Positions 25,453 to 35,477 of a stretch of 64,000 bases of DNA are shown one piece after another. The number at the start of each line of letters is the position of its first letter. Position 1 is the first letter of the stretch. Source of the DNA: an uncultured Bacilli bacterium (GTDB lineage: Bacteria > Bacillota_I > Bacilli_A > RF39 > UBA660); NCBI GenBank assembly GCA_944329375.1, contig CALVIB010000004.1, forward strand, positions 1 to 64,000. Direction: 5' to 3'. The position numbers and the translations under genes were made by a program. A model generated the notes under the pieces. That model did no database searches and was not told the DNA's origin. It worked only from the letters and a program-made list of their open reading frames with translations.

Positions 25453-28029
25453 TTATACTCCACCTTTTTCTCCATGATATCTTAAGTATATTTTCCTAAT
25501 CCAGTCTACTGGTACTACTGTTAATGATAATAACAACATTATTTCAAATTCAAATGGAGATAATCCATATGCTCTAAAGAGGTCTCCTCCATAATATATT
25601 AAATATATTTGAACTATTAAAATAAACATAATAATTGTTAAAAATACTTTGTTTTTCGATAAATGGGCAAATAAATTTAATCTATGTGTCCTAGCATTGA
25701 AGCAATTAAATATTCCCATAAATATAAATAGTCCAAAGAATGCTGTCATTAAATATCTGTCATCTATACTATCTCTAAATATGCTGTGAATAAATGGAGA
25801 TTTTAGGAAAAACACACACATCAACGCAGAGTAAGCTCCTGTAAAGATTATTTCATCTCTCATATAACGGTTAATTATATTTTCATTTTTTACTTTTGGC
25901 TTTTCATTCATATATTCTTTTAATGGTGGCTCAAAAGAGAATGCTATTCCAGCTAAAGTATCCATAACCATATTTATCCACAACATTTGTATTACTGTTA
26001 CTGGTACATCTACTCCTATAAATGGACCGATTATTGATATACTTACAGCACATATATTCATCGTAAGTTGAAAGATTATGAATTTTCTTATACTTTTAAA
26101 TATTGTCCTACCATATAAAACAGCATTAGATATAGAAAGTAGATTATCATCTAATATGACAATGTCGCTTGCTGATTTAGCTACTTCTGTACCTGAACCC
26201 ATGGCAAATCCCACATCAGCTTTTTTTAAAGCAGGAGCATCATTTACACCATCGCCTGTCATACCAACTACAAGGTTAGCAGATTGAGCTATTTTTACTA
26301 ATCTACTTTTATCTTGTGGAAGTGATCTAGCTAGTATTTTTAAATTTGGCAATAACTCTTTTATTTCTTCATCGGTTTTTTTATTAAATTGTTCGCTTGT
26401 TAAAATTATATCGGTTTGATTTTGAATTAGTCCAACTTCTCGGCCGATGGCTTTGGCTGTATCTATGTTATCTCCAGTTATCATAACGGTGTTTATGTTT
26501 GCACTTTTTATTAATTTTAATCCTTCAATGGCTTCTGGTCGAACTTCATCTTTAATATATATTAATCCAATTAAGGTTAATCTTTCTAAAGCATGTTTGG
26601 AAGGAGATACTGCAAAGGCTAAAACTCTAATTCCTTGATTTGTTGCGTTTTTTATTTGCTCATATATTTTTTCTTTATTTATCAAGAATTTTTTTTGTTC
26701 ATTATCATAATAATGTGTGGATTTACTAATTATTACTTCAGGCGCACCTTTAATTAAATTTATTGTTTTTCCTTGATAAGATACTTCAGTTAAGGAATAT
26801 TTATTTTTACTTGAAAATGGAATTTTATCCAAAATTTTATAATCTATTTTTTCTTTTTCAAAAAATTTTAGTATAGCTCTATCAGTTATGTTTCCACCTA
26901 CTGGTTTATTTTCGACATATGTACTTTCATTATTGGCTATTAATGATAATTTTACCCTTGTATAATATGTTTTATTTTTCTTTAATTCTTCTTTATTTTT
27001 ATACATTTCTCCTTTAGCATTTGTTATAGCAATGACTTCTAGGTTACCTTTAGTAATTGTACCTGTTTTATCTGTAAAAAGCATGTTAATGTTTCCAGCT
27101 GTTTCAATGCCTGTTAGTTTTCTTACTAAAACATTATTTTTTAACATTCTTTTCATGTTTGATGATAATACTAAAGTTACCATTAATGGTAGTCCTTCTG
27201 GAACAGCAACTACTATGATGGTTACAGATAATGTTAGGGCATGGAGTGCATGACCAAACATTAAAGGAAAATTAGTAATTGTATTAATTATTTTATCTGG
27301 GTTAAAATTATTTTCAATAAATATAACTGAAAACAAATATGAGACACTTACTAATATAGCAGATACATACCCTATTTTACTTATTATTTTAGCAAGTTCT
27401 AGCAATCTTAATTTTAGAGGACTTGTTGGAGATTTTTCATTTACTTCTTTAGCTAACTTTCCATAAAATGTATTATCCCCTACTTTTTTTACTCCCATTT
27501 TAGCTATACCTGAATAAATGACTGTGGATTTATATACTTCATCATTTTCTTTCTTTTCTTTTTCTTTCATTTCTCCATTTAAGTTTGATTCATTAACTAG
27601 TACTTTTCCTTCAATGATTGTTCCATCTGCTGGTATTGCATCGCCAGTTTCTAAACAAATAATGTCGCCAACGACTACTTCATTTATGTCTATTTCAGTT
27701 ATTTTTTTATTTCTTATTACTTTTGTTTTTATTTTTGAGGCGGATTTTTGTAATTGCTCAAAGGCTTTTTCACTACCATACTCAGATAGTGTAGATATAA
27801 ATGAGGCTAGAAAAATGGCTATTACAATCCCTATTGTTTCATACCAATCAAAGTTTTGAAATAGGAATAACGTTTTAACGGCTAGGGCAATTAATAAAAT
27901 TCTAATTATTGGGTCACCTAGAGTAGCAATTAATTTATGAATAAAACTTTCTTTTTTGGTTGATTTTATCTCATTGCTTCCATATGTTTTACGACTTTTA
28001 ATTACTTCTTCATCTGTTAGACCTTTCAT
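25453..28029 (-). CDS. P-type Ca2+-transporting ATPase
   Basis: An 858-residue P2-type cation pump of normal length. The actuator domain has GDAIPADG and LNGE, helix M4 the Ca2+ motif VAVPEGLP, the phosphorylation site is DKTGT, and the hinge is TGDGVNDAPALKKADVG. About ten membrane helices. The motif set fits SERCA/PMCA-like calcium exporters of bacteria. The start at 28029 follows AGGAGG by 5 bases; a GTG two codons earlier overlaps that site. Sodium or manganese transport cannot be excluded. Confidence 0.92.
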   Translation of the reverse strand: MKGLTDEEVIKSRKTYGSNEIKSTKKESFIHKLIATLGDPIIRILLIALAVKTLFLFQNFDWYETIGIVIAIFLASFISTLSEYGSEKAFEQLQKSASKIKTKVIRNKKITEIDINEVVVGDIICLETGDAIPADGTIIEGKVLVNESNLNGEMKEKEKKENDEVYKSTVIYSGIAKMGVKKVGDNTFYGKLAKEVNEKSPTSPLKLRLLELAKIISKIGYVSAILVSVSYLFSVIFIENNFNPDKIINTITNFPLMFGHALHALTLSVTIIVVAVPEGLPLMVTLVLSSNMKRMLKNNVLVRKLTGIETAGNINMLFTDKTGTITKGNLEVIAITNAKGEMYKNKEELKKNKTYYTRVKLSLIANNESTYVENKPVGGNITDRAILKFFEKEKIDYKILDKIPFSSKNKYSLTEVSYQGKTINLIKGAPEVIISKSTHYYDNEQKKFLINKEKIYEQIKNATNQGIRVLAFAVSPSKHALERLTLIGLIYIKDEVRPEAIEGLKLIKSANINTVMITGDNIDTAKAIGREVGLIQNQTDIILTSEQFNKKTDEEIKELLPNLKILARSLPQDKSRLVKIAQSANLVVGMTGDGVNDAPALKKADVGFAMGSGTEVAKSASDIVILDDNLLSISNAVLYGRTIFKSIRKFIIFQLTMNICAVSISIIGPFIGVDVPVTVIQMLWINMVMDTLAGIAFSFEPPLKEYMNEKPKVKNENIINRYMRDEIIFTGAYSALMCVFFLKSPFIHSIFRDSIDDRYLMTAFFGLFIFMGIFNCFNARTHRLNLFAHLSKNKVFLTIIMFILIVQIYLIYYGGDLFRAYGLSPFEFEIMLLLSLTVVPVDWIRKIYLRYHGEKGGV

Positions 28030-28088
28030 AAGCACCTCCTACAAAAGAATATTTTAAGGTGGTACTTTTTATACTTTTTATTAGGCGA

Positions 28089-28112
28089 CAAAAAAACCAC
28101 TTATTTAGCGGT
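28089..28112 (-). terminator. terminator of the HTH gene
   Basis: Stem ACCGCT/AGTGGT (28096-28112) followed by seven T on the minus strand; the stop codon lies inside. Confidence 0.85.
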
Positions 28113-28439
28113 CTTTAATAATCCTTCTGATTTTAGCAAATTATATATACATGAGTAACTGCGACTATTATAAAATTTACAAAATTTTCTAATGCTTACA
28201 TTGCTTTTTTTATAAAGTTTAATTATTTTTTGTTTTTCTTCTTCACTCATAACATTTGAGGGAACTCTATTTTTATTTCCATGCACAAAACTGATTGTTC
28301 CACTAATTACTTCTTTCTTTAATTTTAAAATATATTTGGGATGATATCCTGTAATATCGGCTATTTCTTTATATGTTAAAAAGGTTTTGTTATTCATTTT
28401 ATCATGTATCAATTTTACAGCTTCTTCTTTTTTTGTCAT
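28101..28439 (-). CDS. helix-turn-helix protein, transposase-N-terminus-like
   Basis: A 112-residue basic protein with two predicted helix-turn-helix units: LTYKEIADITGYHPKYILKLK (about 23-43) and a second near SIRKFCKFYNSRSYSCI (about 80-98). Between them HGNKNRVPSN resembles the HGN-R linker at the N-terminus of ISNCY/IS1202-type transposases. No catalytic domain follows, and the gene has its own terminator and ribosome binding site, so it is either a domesticated remnant or a small regulator. Confidence 0.6.
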   Translation of the reverse strand: MTKKEEAVKLIHDKMNNKTFLTYKEIADITGYHPKYILKLKKEVISGTISFVHGNKNRVPSNVMSEEEKQKIIKLYKKSNVSIRKFCKFYNSRSYSCIYNLLKSEGLLKTAK

Positions 28440-28591
28440 TTTTACACCTTCTTACTTTTGGTAATATAATCGAAAAATAATTATATGTACATTGTTTTTA
28501 CATTACATGCATTTGTTTTTATTATATCATATATTACCATTTTTAAAACAAAAATTGTTTTAATAGTAAGTTTTATATTATAAATTATTAT

Positions 28592-30034
28592 CTAATTGTT
28601 TATTTTTATATATTGATTTGAATCTTTGATTAGTTCTGTTACAAATATGGATGGTAAATTTTTTTTCACAATTAATATAACTTTTGATTTTGTTCTTGTG
28701 AGCGCTACATAAAATAATCTTCTTTCTTCTGCAAATGGATAATTATCATCTTTGGGAATTACATAAGTTAGATACTCACTATCTTTGATTTTGCTAGGAA
28801 ATCCAGTTGTTTTATTTTCTAAGTTAATTATTATTATGTTTTCACTTTCTAAACCTTTTGATTTATGAACTGTCATATATTTCATTTTTTTATTTAGATA
28901 TGGTATTTTTTTTATATCTTTGTTATTTCTACCTAATACGAATGTTTCTCCATTTAATTCACTTATAACTTTATCCCATATTTCTTTAATATTTTTTTCA
29001 TAATAATAAATATGAATTGGTTTTTTTTCTTTTTTTGATGAGGTTACTTTTTTTGTTATCTGATAAGGATTTTTGAGAATAAATTTTTTAGCTACATTAG
29101 TTAGTTGTTTACTGTTTCTATATGTTTTATTTAATTTTATTATTTTTGTTTTGGGAAAGTATTGTTTAAATTTTGTAAATATATCTAAATTACTACCAGT
29201 AAATCTATATATAGATTGCCAATCATCGCCAACGGCTATTAAATTAGCATCCGTTTTATTTTGAATAGTTTTTATTAATTCACATTTATTTAATGATGTA
29301 TCTTGATATTCGTCAATTATTATATATTTATATGGATAGATACCTTCTGTTTCAACTATTTTTGTAGCTTCATTTATCATATCATGATAATCAATTTTTT
29401 TAGTAAATGATAAGTAATCTTCATAATCTTGGTAGATATTTTTAGCCAAGTTTAAGAATTTATTATGTCTTATTCTTTTTTTGATATAGTTTTGTTTTTT
29501 ATTTATTTTAAAAAATGTATTAAATGAACTTAAATTATAATTATTACTTTTAAATAAATTAATAAATGTATTAATTAGATTCTTTAAATAAGTTATATGT
29601 GGAGTTTTTTTTAATATTTCATTTTGTAATTTTTTAACATTTCCATTACCTAATTCTATAAATGTAGCGCCAATCAAATCATTTAAGTTTGGATATTTTG
29701 CTAGATGATTTAGTATTATTTTATCTAAGGTATTTTCCTTTGTTAAATTTACGTTTTTTGATTTTTTTATTATTTGATAACCTAAACTATGAAATGTATA
29801 AACATTTATATTAATATTTTCTTTTAATAGTTTTTGTCTTAAGCTATTAGCAGCAGATTTAGTAAAAGTTAGACACAAAATTTTATCTGGATTTATTTGG
29901 TCTTTTATCAATTTTTTTATTTTATAAATTATGGTTAGTGTTTTTCCCGAGCCTGCACCTGCAATTACTAATAGATTTTTTGATATGTTTTTTATTACTT
30001 TTTTTTGCTTTTTATCTAATTTTATATTTTTCAT
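28592..30034 (-). CDS. UvrD/Rep-family DNA helicase, short form
   Basis: A 480-residue superfamily 1 helicase. Motif I is AGAGSGKT near residue 26, motif II IIDEYQDTS near 240, motif III GDDWQSIYRF, and the C-terminal VALTRTKSKVIL is motif VI. At 480 residues it lacks much of the 1B and 2B subdomains found in UvrD or PcrA (about 720), so it is a minimal helicase. No nuclease domain is seen. It probably acts in repair or plasmid/phage-related DNA processing. Confidence 0.85.
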   Translation of the reverse strand: MKNIKLDKKQKKVIKNISKNLLVIAGAGSGKTLTIIYKIKKLIKDQINPDKILCLTFTKSAANSLRQKLLKENININVYTFHSLGYQIIKKSKNVNLTKENTLDKIILNHLAKYPNLNDLIGATFIELGNGNVKKLQNEILKKTPHITYLKNLINTFINLFKSNNYNLSSFNTFFKINKKQNYIKKRIRHNKFLNLAKNIYQDYEDYLSFTKKIDYHDMINEATKIVETEGIYPYKYIIIDEYQDTSLNKCELIKTIQNKTDANLIAVGDDWQSIYRFTGSNLDIFTKFKQYFPKTKIIKLNKTYRNSKQLTNVAKKFILKNPYQITKKVTSSKKEKKPIHIYYYEKNIKEIWDKVISELNGETFVLGRNNKDIKKIPYLNKKMKYMTVHKSKGLESENIIIINLENKTTGFPSKIKDSEYLTYVIPKDDNYPFAEERRLFYVALTRTKSKVILIVKKNLPSIFVTELIKDSNQYIKINN

Positions 30035-30084
30035 ATAAAAACACCTCTATATATAACATACGAGATGTTTTTGAGATTTCCTTT

Positions 30085-30792
30085 TTATTCGTTATTTGCT
30101 GTTGAAATAATTGAATACAATTCATCACGTTCAGAATCTTCGATATTTCCATCGGTTTTTGCTATTGAGATAATAAATACTCCATCATCTGCTTCGGCAT
30201 AAGTAATATCTAAATCAATTGTACCCTGTTTAATGCCACTTGTTATTAGGAACTGTTTTCCACCATATGTTTTTTCTTCAGTAACGGCATTTGTGAAATC
30301 ATATCCTTGTGATTGACTAGACTCTTGAGCTTTTAATAAGTCAACAATTTGGTCTTTCATAGATGATAAAGTACTATAAGTGGTACCAGTTTGATAAATT
30401 ACTGCTTCAGCCAAAGAATTATCAGCATTAAGTATTAATAATTGACTATCTGATGGTGTGGCGATATAGTGTTCTGGAACTTCAAATGTGTAATTACTAT
30501 AGGTAACTGTTTTAGTATCTTCTTTATCTTCTTTTTTATCTTCTTTTTCTACCGTTTGTTCTTGATTAGTTTTATTTTCTTTTTTATCTTCTTCTTTTGA
30601 CATACTAATTCCCACAAACACGGAAATAATTATTAAAGCTAAAATTATTACTATAACAATTAAACCTACTGGTGTTTTTTTACCATTTGATTGATTTGAT
30701 GCATTATCTTGTGGTTTATCAATTTGCATTCCACAAGATGAACAGAAAAATGAACCTTCATTTATTTCTGAGCCACATTTTGGACACTTCAT
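30085..30792 (-). CDS. zinc-ribbon membrane protein, extracytoplasmic C-domain
   Basis: A 235-residue protein. An N-terminal zinc ribbon (CPKCGSEI and CSSCGMQI, residues 3-21) faces the cytoplasm; a single membrane helix spans about 42-64. A Lys/Glu-rich linker then leads to a folded outer domain (about 95-235). The arrangement is shared with the proteins at 36479-38511. Function unknown; a sensor or envelope-associated role is possible. The start follows GAGGTT. Confidence 0.75.
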   Translation of the reverse strand: MKCPKCGSEINEGSFFCSSCGMQIDKPQDNASNQSNGKKTPVGLIVIVIILALIIISVFVGISMSKEEDKKENKTNQEQTVEKEDKKEDKEDTKTVTYSNYTFEVPEHYIATPSDSQLLILNADNSLAEAVIYQTGTTYSTLSSMKDQIVDLLKAQESSQSQGYDFTNAVTEEKTYGGKQFLITSGIKQGTIDLDITYAEADDGVFIISIAKTDGNIEDSERDELYSIISTANNE

Positions 30793-30876
30793 AACTATAA
30801 CCTCCTCATTATAATGATATCATATATAAATTTTAGTTACAATTGTTTTGTGAAAAACAGATGAAAAAATTATGAG

Positions 30877-32208
30877 TTATTTTATTATTTTCATAACTTC
30901 TACACTATCTTTAAAAGGAAATTCATCATTACCTATTATTTGATAATCTTCATGACCTTTACCTAATATTAATAATATATCTTGATTTTCTAACATATTT
31001 ATACCTTTTTTTATGGCCTCTTTACGGTTTATTATTGACACATAATTATCTTTTTCTAAATTTTGGGTTATATCATTAATTATGTTTTCTTCATCTTCAT
31101 GGCGTGGATTATCACTAGTAAATATAACATAATCAGTATTTTCACACACTAATTTACCAATTAACGACCTTTTTTCTTTTCTTCTTTCTCCACCGCAGCC
31201 TATTATAGTAATTATTTTACCTTTAGCTATTAGTTTTGTTTCTTTAATGATGTTTTTTATTGTATCTAAATCATAGGCATAATCAATTATAATTAGTCCA
31301 TCTTTATATTTTATAGCTTCATATCTTCCATCAACCATGTGAAGTAACAATGTTTTTTCTTTTATTATTTCATCATCAAAGCCAAATAATTTAGCTATTA
31401 TAAATGCGGGGGCGTAGTTATACATATTATATAAACCAATTAATGGTAATTTTATATTACAGTTAGCTATAGTAAATTCTGTTTGTTCATAAGTTAAGTT
31501 TATTTTTTTTAAAGGATAATCGCTATCTTGGGTGCCATAAAAGATATTATTGTTTTGTTCTAAGACAAAGTATTCATATGATGAATCTTTTTTATTTATT
31601 ATGGCATAACCATCTTTTTTTATCATTTTAAACAATTCAACTTTGGTATTTAAGTATTCCTCTTTATCTTTTCTTTGATGTGCTATAAAATTTGTAAATA
31701 AAACTATATCAAACCTTAATCCTTCAATGTGTCTTTGTTTTACAGCTTTAGATGAAACTTCAATTATGATATTTTCACATTCATTATCAATTGCTTCATT
31801 CATTAGTTCGTATAATTCATAAAGGTCTGGAGTTGATGAGGAGATTTTTTTAATTTTATTATTTATATAGAATCCATTTGTCCCTATATATGCGGTTTTA
31901 GTATCTAAATTATTTAATAACTGATATATTAAGTCTCCAGCGGTTGTTTTTCCAGATGTTCCAACTATTCCAATTAGTTTTATTTTTTCTATTTTTTGTA
32001 AGTATAATTCTTTTAAGTAGTTAGCAAGATAAGTTCTTGTATCTTCAACTATTATTGTTTTTACTGGATATTCTCCATGAGTAGCGATAATACAGACAGC
32101 CCCTTTATCAATTGCATCATTTATATAATCATGACCATCTGTGTATGGTCCTGTTAAGGCTAGAAAAGTGTCTCCTTGTTTAACTTTTCTCGAATCTACT
32201 CTTAACAT
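30877..32208 (-). CDS. murE: UDP-N-acetylmuramoyl-tripeptide synthetase (MurE)
   Basis: A 443-residue Mur ligase adding the third residue to the peptidoglycan stem peptide. The first domain starts at DSRKVKQGDTFLAL, the ATP loop is GTSGKTT near residue 87, and the substrate motif is DNPRHED. DNPR (rather than DNPA) is typical of enzymes adding meso-diaminopimelate. The usual first 20 or so residues are missing, but the start follows AGGAGG and no upstream frame is open. It lies 6 bases after a membrane protein gene. Confidence 0.9.
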   Translation of the reverse strand: MLRVDSRKVKQGDTFLALTGPYTDGHDYINDAIDKGAVCIIATHGEYPVKTIIVEDTRTYLANYLKELYLQKIEKIKLIGIVGTSGKTTAGDLIYQLLNNLDTKTAYIGTNGFYINNKIKKISSSTPDLYELYELMNEAIDNECENIIIEVSSKAVKQRHIEGLRFDIVLFTNFIAHQRKDKEEYLNTKVELFKMIKKDGYAIINKKDSSYEYFVLEQNNNIFYGTQDSDYPLKKINLTYEQTEFTIANCNIKLPLIGLYNMYNYAPAFIIAKLFGFDDEIIKEKTLLLHMVDGRYEAIKYKDGLIIIDYAYDLDTIKNIIKETKLIAKGKIITIIGCGGERRKEKRSLIGKLVCENTDYVIFTSDNPRHEDEENIINDITQNLEKDNYVSIINRKEAIKKGINMLENQDILLILGKGHEDYQIIGNDEFPFKDSVEVMKIIK

Positions 32209-32214
32209 ACCTTT

Positions 32215-32727
32215 TTACCTCCTAGTTTTGGATAAAAATTTATCTAATGGCTTTACAATTAAATTAGCAATCCATACTACTATGTATGCAAAATAACTAA
32301 TCATTATTAACACAATATAATAAAATGCAGTATTATCAAAAATTATATCAGCATAATGATAACTCATATAGTCTAATACAAACCATATGTTTAAACCTAT
32401 AAATATGACAACAATGGCAATAATTCTAGCTATCATTTGGTTATTTATTTTTATTTTTATTTTCTTTTTGAAATCTAATAAAAACATTAGTGTATAAAAT
32501 ATTACAGTACATACGCCTATAACTTTTAAGTTAAAGTTAAAAGTTATTATTAATAAAATTATAGATAATAATTCTTTATTTAAGAATGTTTGTTTATAAT
32601 TTTTAAATATCCAACTACCATATGTTTTAATATCATATTTATTTTTTTGTAAATTAAATAAAGCTTTTTTATATTTTATTAGGTTAAAACATATATATGT
32701 TGATAAAGAAATATAAAAAAATATCAT
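32215..32727 (-). CDS. membrane protein resembling the N-terminus of membrane MurF
   Basis: A 170-residue protein with four or five hydrophobic segments. Its start (KKALFNLQKNKYDIKTYGSW) resembles the membrane domain fused ahead of the ligase in some Firmicute MurF-like proteins. Here it is free-standing, overlapping asnB by 4 bases and 6 bases ahead of murE. It may tether precursor synthesis to the membrane; this is inference from resemblance and position. Confidence 0.6.
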   Translation of the reverse strand: MIFFYISLSTYICFNLIKYKKALFNLQKNKYDIKTYGSWIFKNYKQTFLNKELLSIILLIITFNFNLKVIGVCTVIFYTLMFLLDFKKKIKIKINNQMIARIIAIVVIFIGLNIWFVLDYMSYHYADIIFDNTAFYYIVLIMISYFAYIVVWIANLIVKPLDKFLSKTRR

Positions 32728-34547
32728 TTAGCACCTCCAAAGAAAATTTCATACCATAATAAGAATACATATATGGTCCATATTTTTCTACTATTATCAT
32801 TTTTTCCACTTTTATGTTCATCTAATAGTTTGATTATTTTTTTTGTATTAAAGAAAGTTTTGTCTTTTGTAAATAAAGTTTTTATTTGTTTATAGATGTC
32901 TTCTTCTTTCATCCATTCTCTAATTGGTACAGGAAAACCTAATTTCTTTTTATTTGATACTTTATCTTCTAAAACTTCACTAGCTATATCTCTGAAAATT
33001 TTTTTTGTTTTAAACTTATCTGTTTTAAATTCGGTTGGTAGTCCTAAAGCATAATCAATTAATGGTCTATCTAGAAATGGAACTCTAACTTCTAATGAGT
33101 TAGCCATACTCATTTTATCGGCTTTTAATAATATGTCGCCAATCAACCAAAAATTGAAATCAATGTACTGCATCTTTGTTATATCATCTTTATCTTTTAC
33201 TTTTTCATAGTATGGTTTTGTTAGCGTTTGAAAACCTTTTGTTTGTGGTTTATGTTTCAATATTTTTTTAATTTCTTTATTATTAAATATAAAGGCATTT
33301 CCAACAAATCTATCTTCTAATTTTTTTCCTCTTCTAATTAAGAAGTTTATTCCTCTTTTATGAGGAAAAATAGAAGCGATTTTACCAACAACAAATCTAA
33401 TTGGATAAGGGATTTTATAATACCAACTAGCAGTTAAAGGCTCTTGGTATATGTTATAGCCACCAAATATTTCATCGGCTCCTTCACCCGATAACGATAC
33501 TTTAACATTTTCACTAGCTAGTTTTGTTACAAAATATAGTGCAATGGCAGATGGGTCAGCCAATGGTTCATCCATATAATATAAAATGTTTGGGAGATTT
33601 TTAAAATACTCATCTTTAGTAATTATTTTGTTTATGTTTTTGGTATTTATTTTTTCTGATAAGTCTTTTGCATATTCTATTTCACTATATTTTTCATTGT
33701 TAAAACCAACAGTAAATGTTTTATCGACATCACTACTTGCGGCAATGAATGATGAATCAACTCCACTTGATAAGAATGAACCTACTTCGACATCACTTAT
33801 TTTATGAGCTTTTATGGAATCTTGTAATCTTTCTTTTATACCAGTTTTCCATTCTTCATATGTTTTTGTATTGTCTTCCTCAAATTTTATTTCATAGTAT
33901 TGTTTTATTTCTAGTTTTCCATTTTTATATTTCATATAATGTCCAGGCATTAATTTATAAACATTTTTGAAAAAAGTTTCTTTACCAGCACTATACTGAA
34001 AGGTAAGATAATATTCTAGCATATTAGTGTTTAGTTCTTTTTTAAAATGTGGGTGGATTAAGAAACTTTTGATTTCTGAACCAAATATTAATGTGTTATC
34101 CATCTTAGCATAATAAAATGGTTTAATACCATAGAAATCTCGTGCTCCAAATAGTTCTTCAGTATTTTTATCATATATAACAAAGGCAAACATTCCTCTT
34201 AGTCTATCTAATAAATTTTCGTTCCACTGTTCATAACCGTGGAGTATTACTTCAGTATCTGTTTTTGTTGTAAAAGTATGACCTTTTTCTATTAATTCTT
34301 CTCTTAGTTCTTCAAAATTATATATTTCTCCATTAAAAATAATTACTTTTGATTTATCTTCATTATAAATTGGTTGTGAACCACTTTTTAAATCAATAAT
34401 ACTTAATCTTCTAAAACCTAAGGCAATATTTTTATCTGTATAATACCCTTCTGAATCTGGGCCGCGGTGGGCGATTAGGTCTGCCATTTTTTTGATTGTT
34501 TCTGTTTTATCTTTTTCTTTATTTATGTATCCTACGAAACCACACAT
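32724..34547 (-). CDS. asnB: glutamine-hydrolysing asparagine synthetase
   Basis: A 607-residue enzyme. The N-terminal glutaminase domain opens with MCGFVGYIN, Cys2 being the nucleophile once Met is removed; RGPDSEG follows near residue 30. The synthetase domain has the pyrophosphatase loop SSGVDSSF near 260. It makes Asn from Asp or, in some bacteria, amidates other carboxyls such as the diaminopimelate of peptidoglycan. Being in one transcript with murE hints at the latter, but a biosynthetic role is equally possible. The start at 34547 follows GGGAGG. Confidence 0.92.
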   Translation of the reverse strand: MCGFVGYINKEKDKTETIKKMADLIAHRGPDSEGYYTDKNIALGFRRLSIIDLKSGSQPIYNEDKSKVIIFNGEIYNFEELREELIEKGHTFTTKTDTEVILHGYEQWNENLLDRLRGMFAFVIYDKNTEELFGARDFYGIKPFYYAKMDNTLIFGSEIKSFLIHPHFKKELNTNMLEYYLTFQYSAGKETFFKNVYKLMPGHYMKYKNGKLEIKQYYEIKFEEDNTKTYEEWKTGIKERLQDSIKAHKISDVEVGSFLSSGVDSSFIAASSDVDKTFTVGFNNEKYSEIEYAKDLSEKINTKNINKIITKDEYFKNLPNILYYMDEPLADPSAIALYFVTKLASENVKVSLSGEGADEIFGGYNIYQEPLTASWYYKIPYPIRFVVGKIASIFPHKRGINFLIRRGKKLEDRFVGNAFIFNNKEIKKILKHKPQTKGFQTLTKPYYEKVKDKDDITKMQYIDFNFWLIGDILLKADKMSMANSLEVRVPFLDRPLIDYALGLPTEFKTDKFKTKKIFRDIASEVLEDKVSNKKKLGFPVPIREWMKEEDIYKQIKTLFTKDKTFFNTKKIIKLLDEHKSGKNDNSRKIWTIYVFLLWYEIFFGGAK

Positions 34548-34610
34548 ATTACTGCCTCCCTTTAGTATACAACTCATATACATTTTATCATAAATTTTAT
34601 TTTTTTTAAA

Positions 34611-34640
34611 GGAAAAGGTCAAAGAATAACTTTGACCTAC
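34611..34640 (-). terminator. terminator after the first muramidase-like gene
   Basis: Stem GGTCAAAG/CTTTGACC with a 5-base loop (34617-34637), followed on the minus strand by TTTTCC. Confidence 0.8.
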
Positions 34641-34659
34641 AGTTTTTAGTATTAAATTT

Positions 34660-35340
34660 CTAAGACATTTTTATTTTATTTATATAATGGTGAATTTTTC
34701 CTGCCCAAGCTTTACTTGCAGCATATTTCTTATTCATCTGTTCTGGGGTTGTTAATCCTTTATCATAGTAATTAGTTTTTAGATTATACATAAAACTATA
34801 AATTCCTTCATCTAAACTAGCAAATTTTTTATATGATGTTCCATTACAACTTGGGCCACCTTTCATACCACCCACATTATAGCATTCTCTAACTTGTTTA
34901 CTGCATGTTCCATTACATCCTGTTTCATGAAGGACTATGGCAACAGCTAAATATGGGTCAATATTCATATCTATGGCATATTTGGCAAAGCTTAATCCTG
35001 TGCCTGATAGGGTTGATTTTAATGAACGATTTAGTTTTTCAGCTAGTTCGTTTAAGGTCATATTATCGTAAACAACAGGTTCTGCTTGTGGTGTGGGTTC
35101 TGGTACTGGTTCTGGTGCAGGTTCAGGCTCTGGCGTAGGTTCTGGAATTGGAGTACCTGACTCATCTTTTGTAGCAAGGGCAACTTCATTTATATTTGAA
35201 GTTGTATTTTCTGTTTTTATTTCTCTTGGAGTTTCTGTTTCTAAATTTTTTGATGTATTTAGGTTAATTATATTTGGAAGCATTATTGATAGTACTACAC
35301 CAAAAATAACAACACTGGTTACTTTTTTTACCTCGCTCAT
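34660..35340 (-). CDS. secreted glucosaminidase/lysozyme-like protein A
   Basis: A 226-residue exoprotein. An N-terminal hydrophobic segment (about 5-25) is followed by a Pro-Glu-rich linker (PEPTPEPEPAPEP-type, about 65-90). The C-terminal lysozyme-fold domain (about 95-226) has the catalytic-type sequence AIVLHETGC and NVGGMKG. Four Cys around it could form disulphides. It should cut peptidoglycan glycan strands. The next gene upstream encodes a close paralogue. The start follows GGAGAGATG. Confidence 0.8.
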   Translation of the reverse strand: MSEVKKVTSVVIFGVVLSIMLPNIINLNTSKNLETETPREIKTENTTSNINEVALATKDESGTPIPEPTPEPEPAPEPVPEPTPQAEPVVYDNMTLNELAEKLNRSLKSTLSGTGLSFAKYAIDMNIDPYLAVAIVLHETGCNGTCSKQVRECYNVGGMKGGPSCNGTSYKKFASLDEGIYSFMYNLKTNYYDKGLTTPEQMNKKYAASKAWAGKIHHYINKIKMS

Positions 35341-35445
35341 TTACATCTCTCCTACTATTCTGTTTATAATTTTATCATAATAGAAAAGTCGTGTCAAACT
35401 GATGTAAATTTTTATAATGCGTTGTAATTAAAGGGTTATTCAATC

Positions 35446-35477
35446 AAAAATAAAAGAAGCAAGAATTATTTTGCTTC
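35446..35477 (-). terminator. terminator after the second muramidase-like gene
   Basis: Stem GAAGCAA/TTGCTTC with a 7-8 base loop, then TTTTATTTTT on the minus strand; it includes the stop codon. Confidence 0.75.

Noticed and set aside
35093-35380. Gly/Ser-rich plus-strand frame
   Set aside because: It is the reverse of the Pro-Glu linker of the muramidase-like protein and has no start signal.
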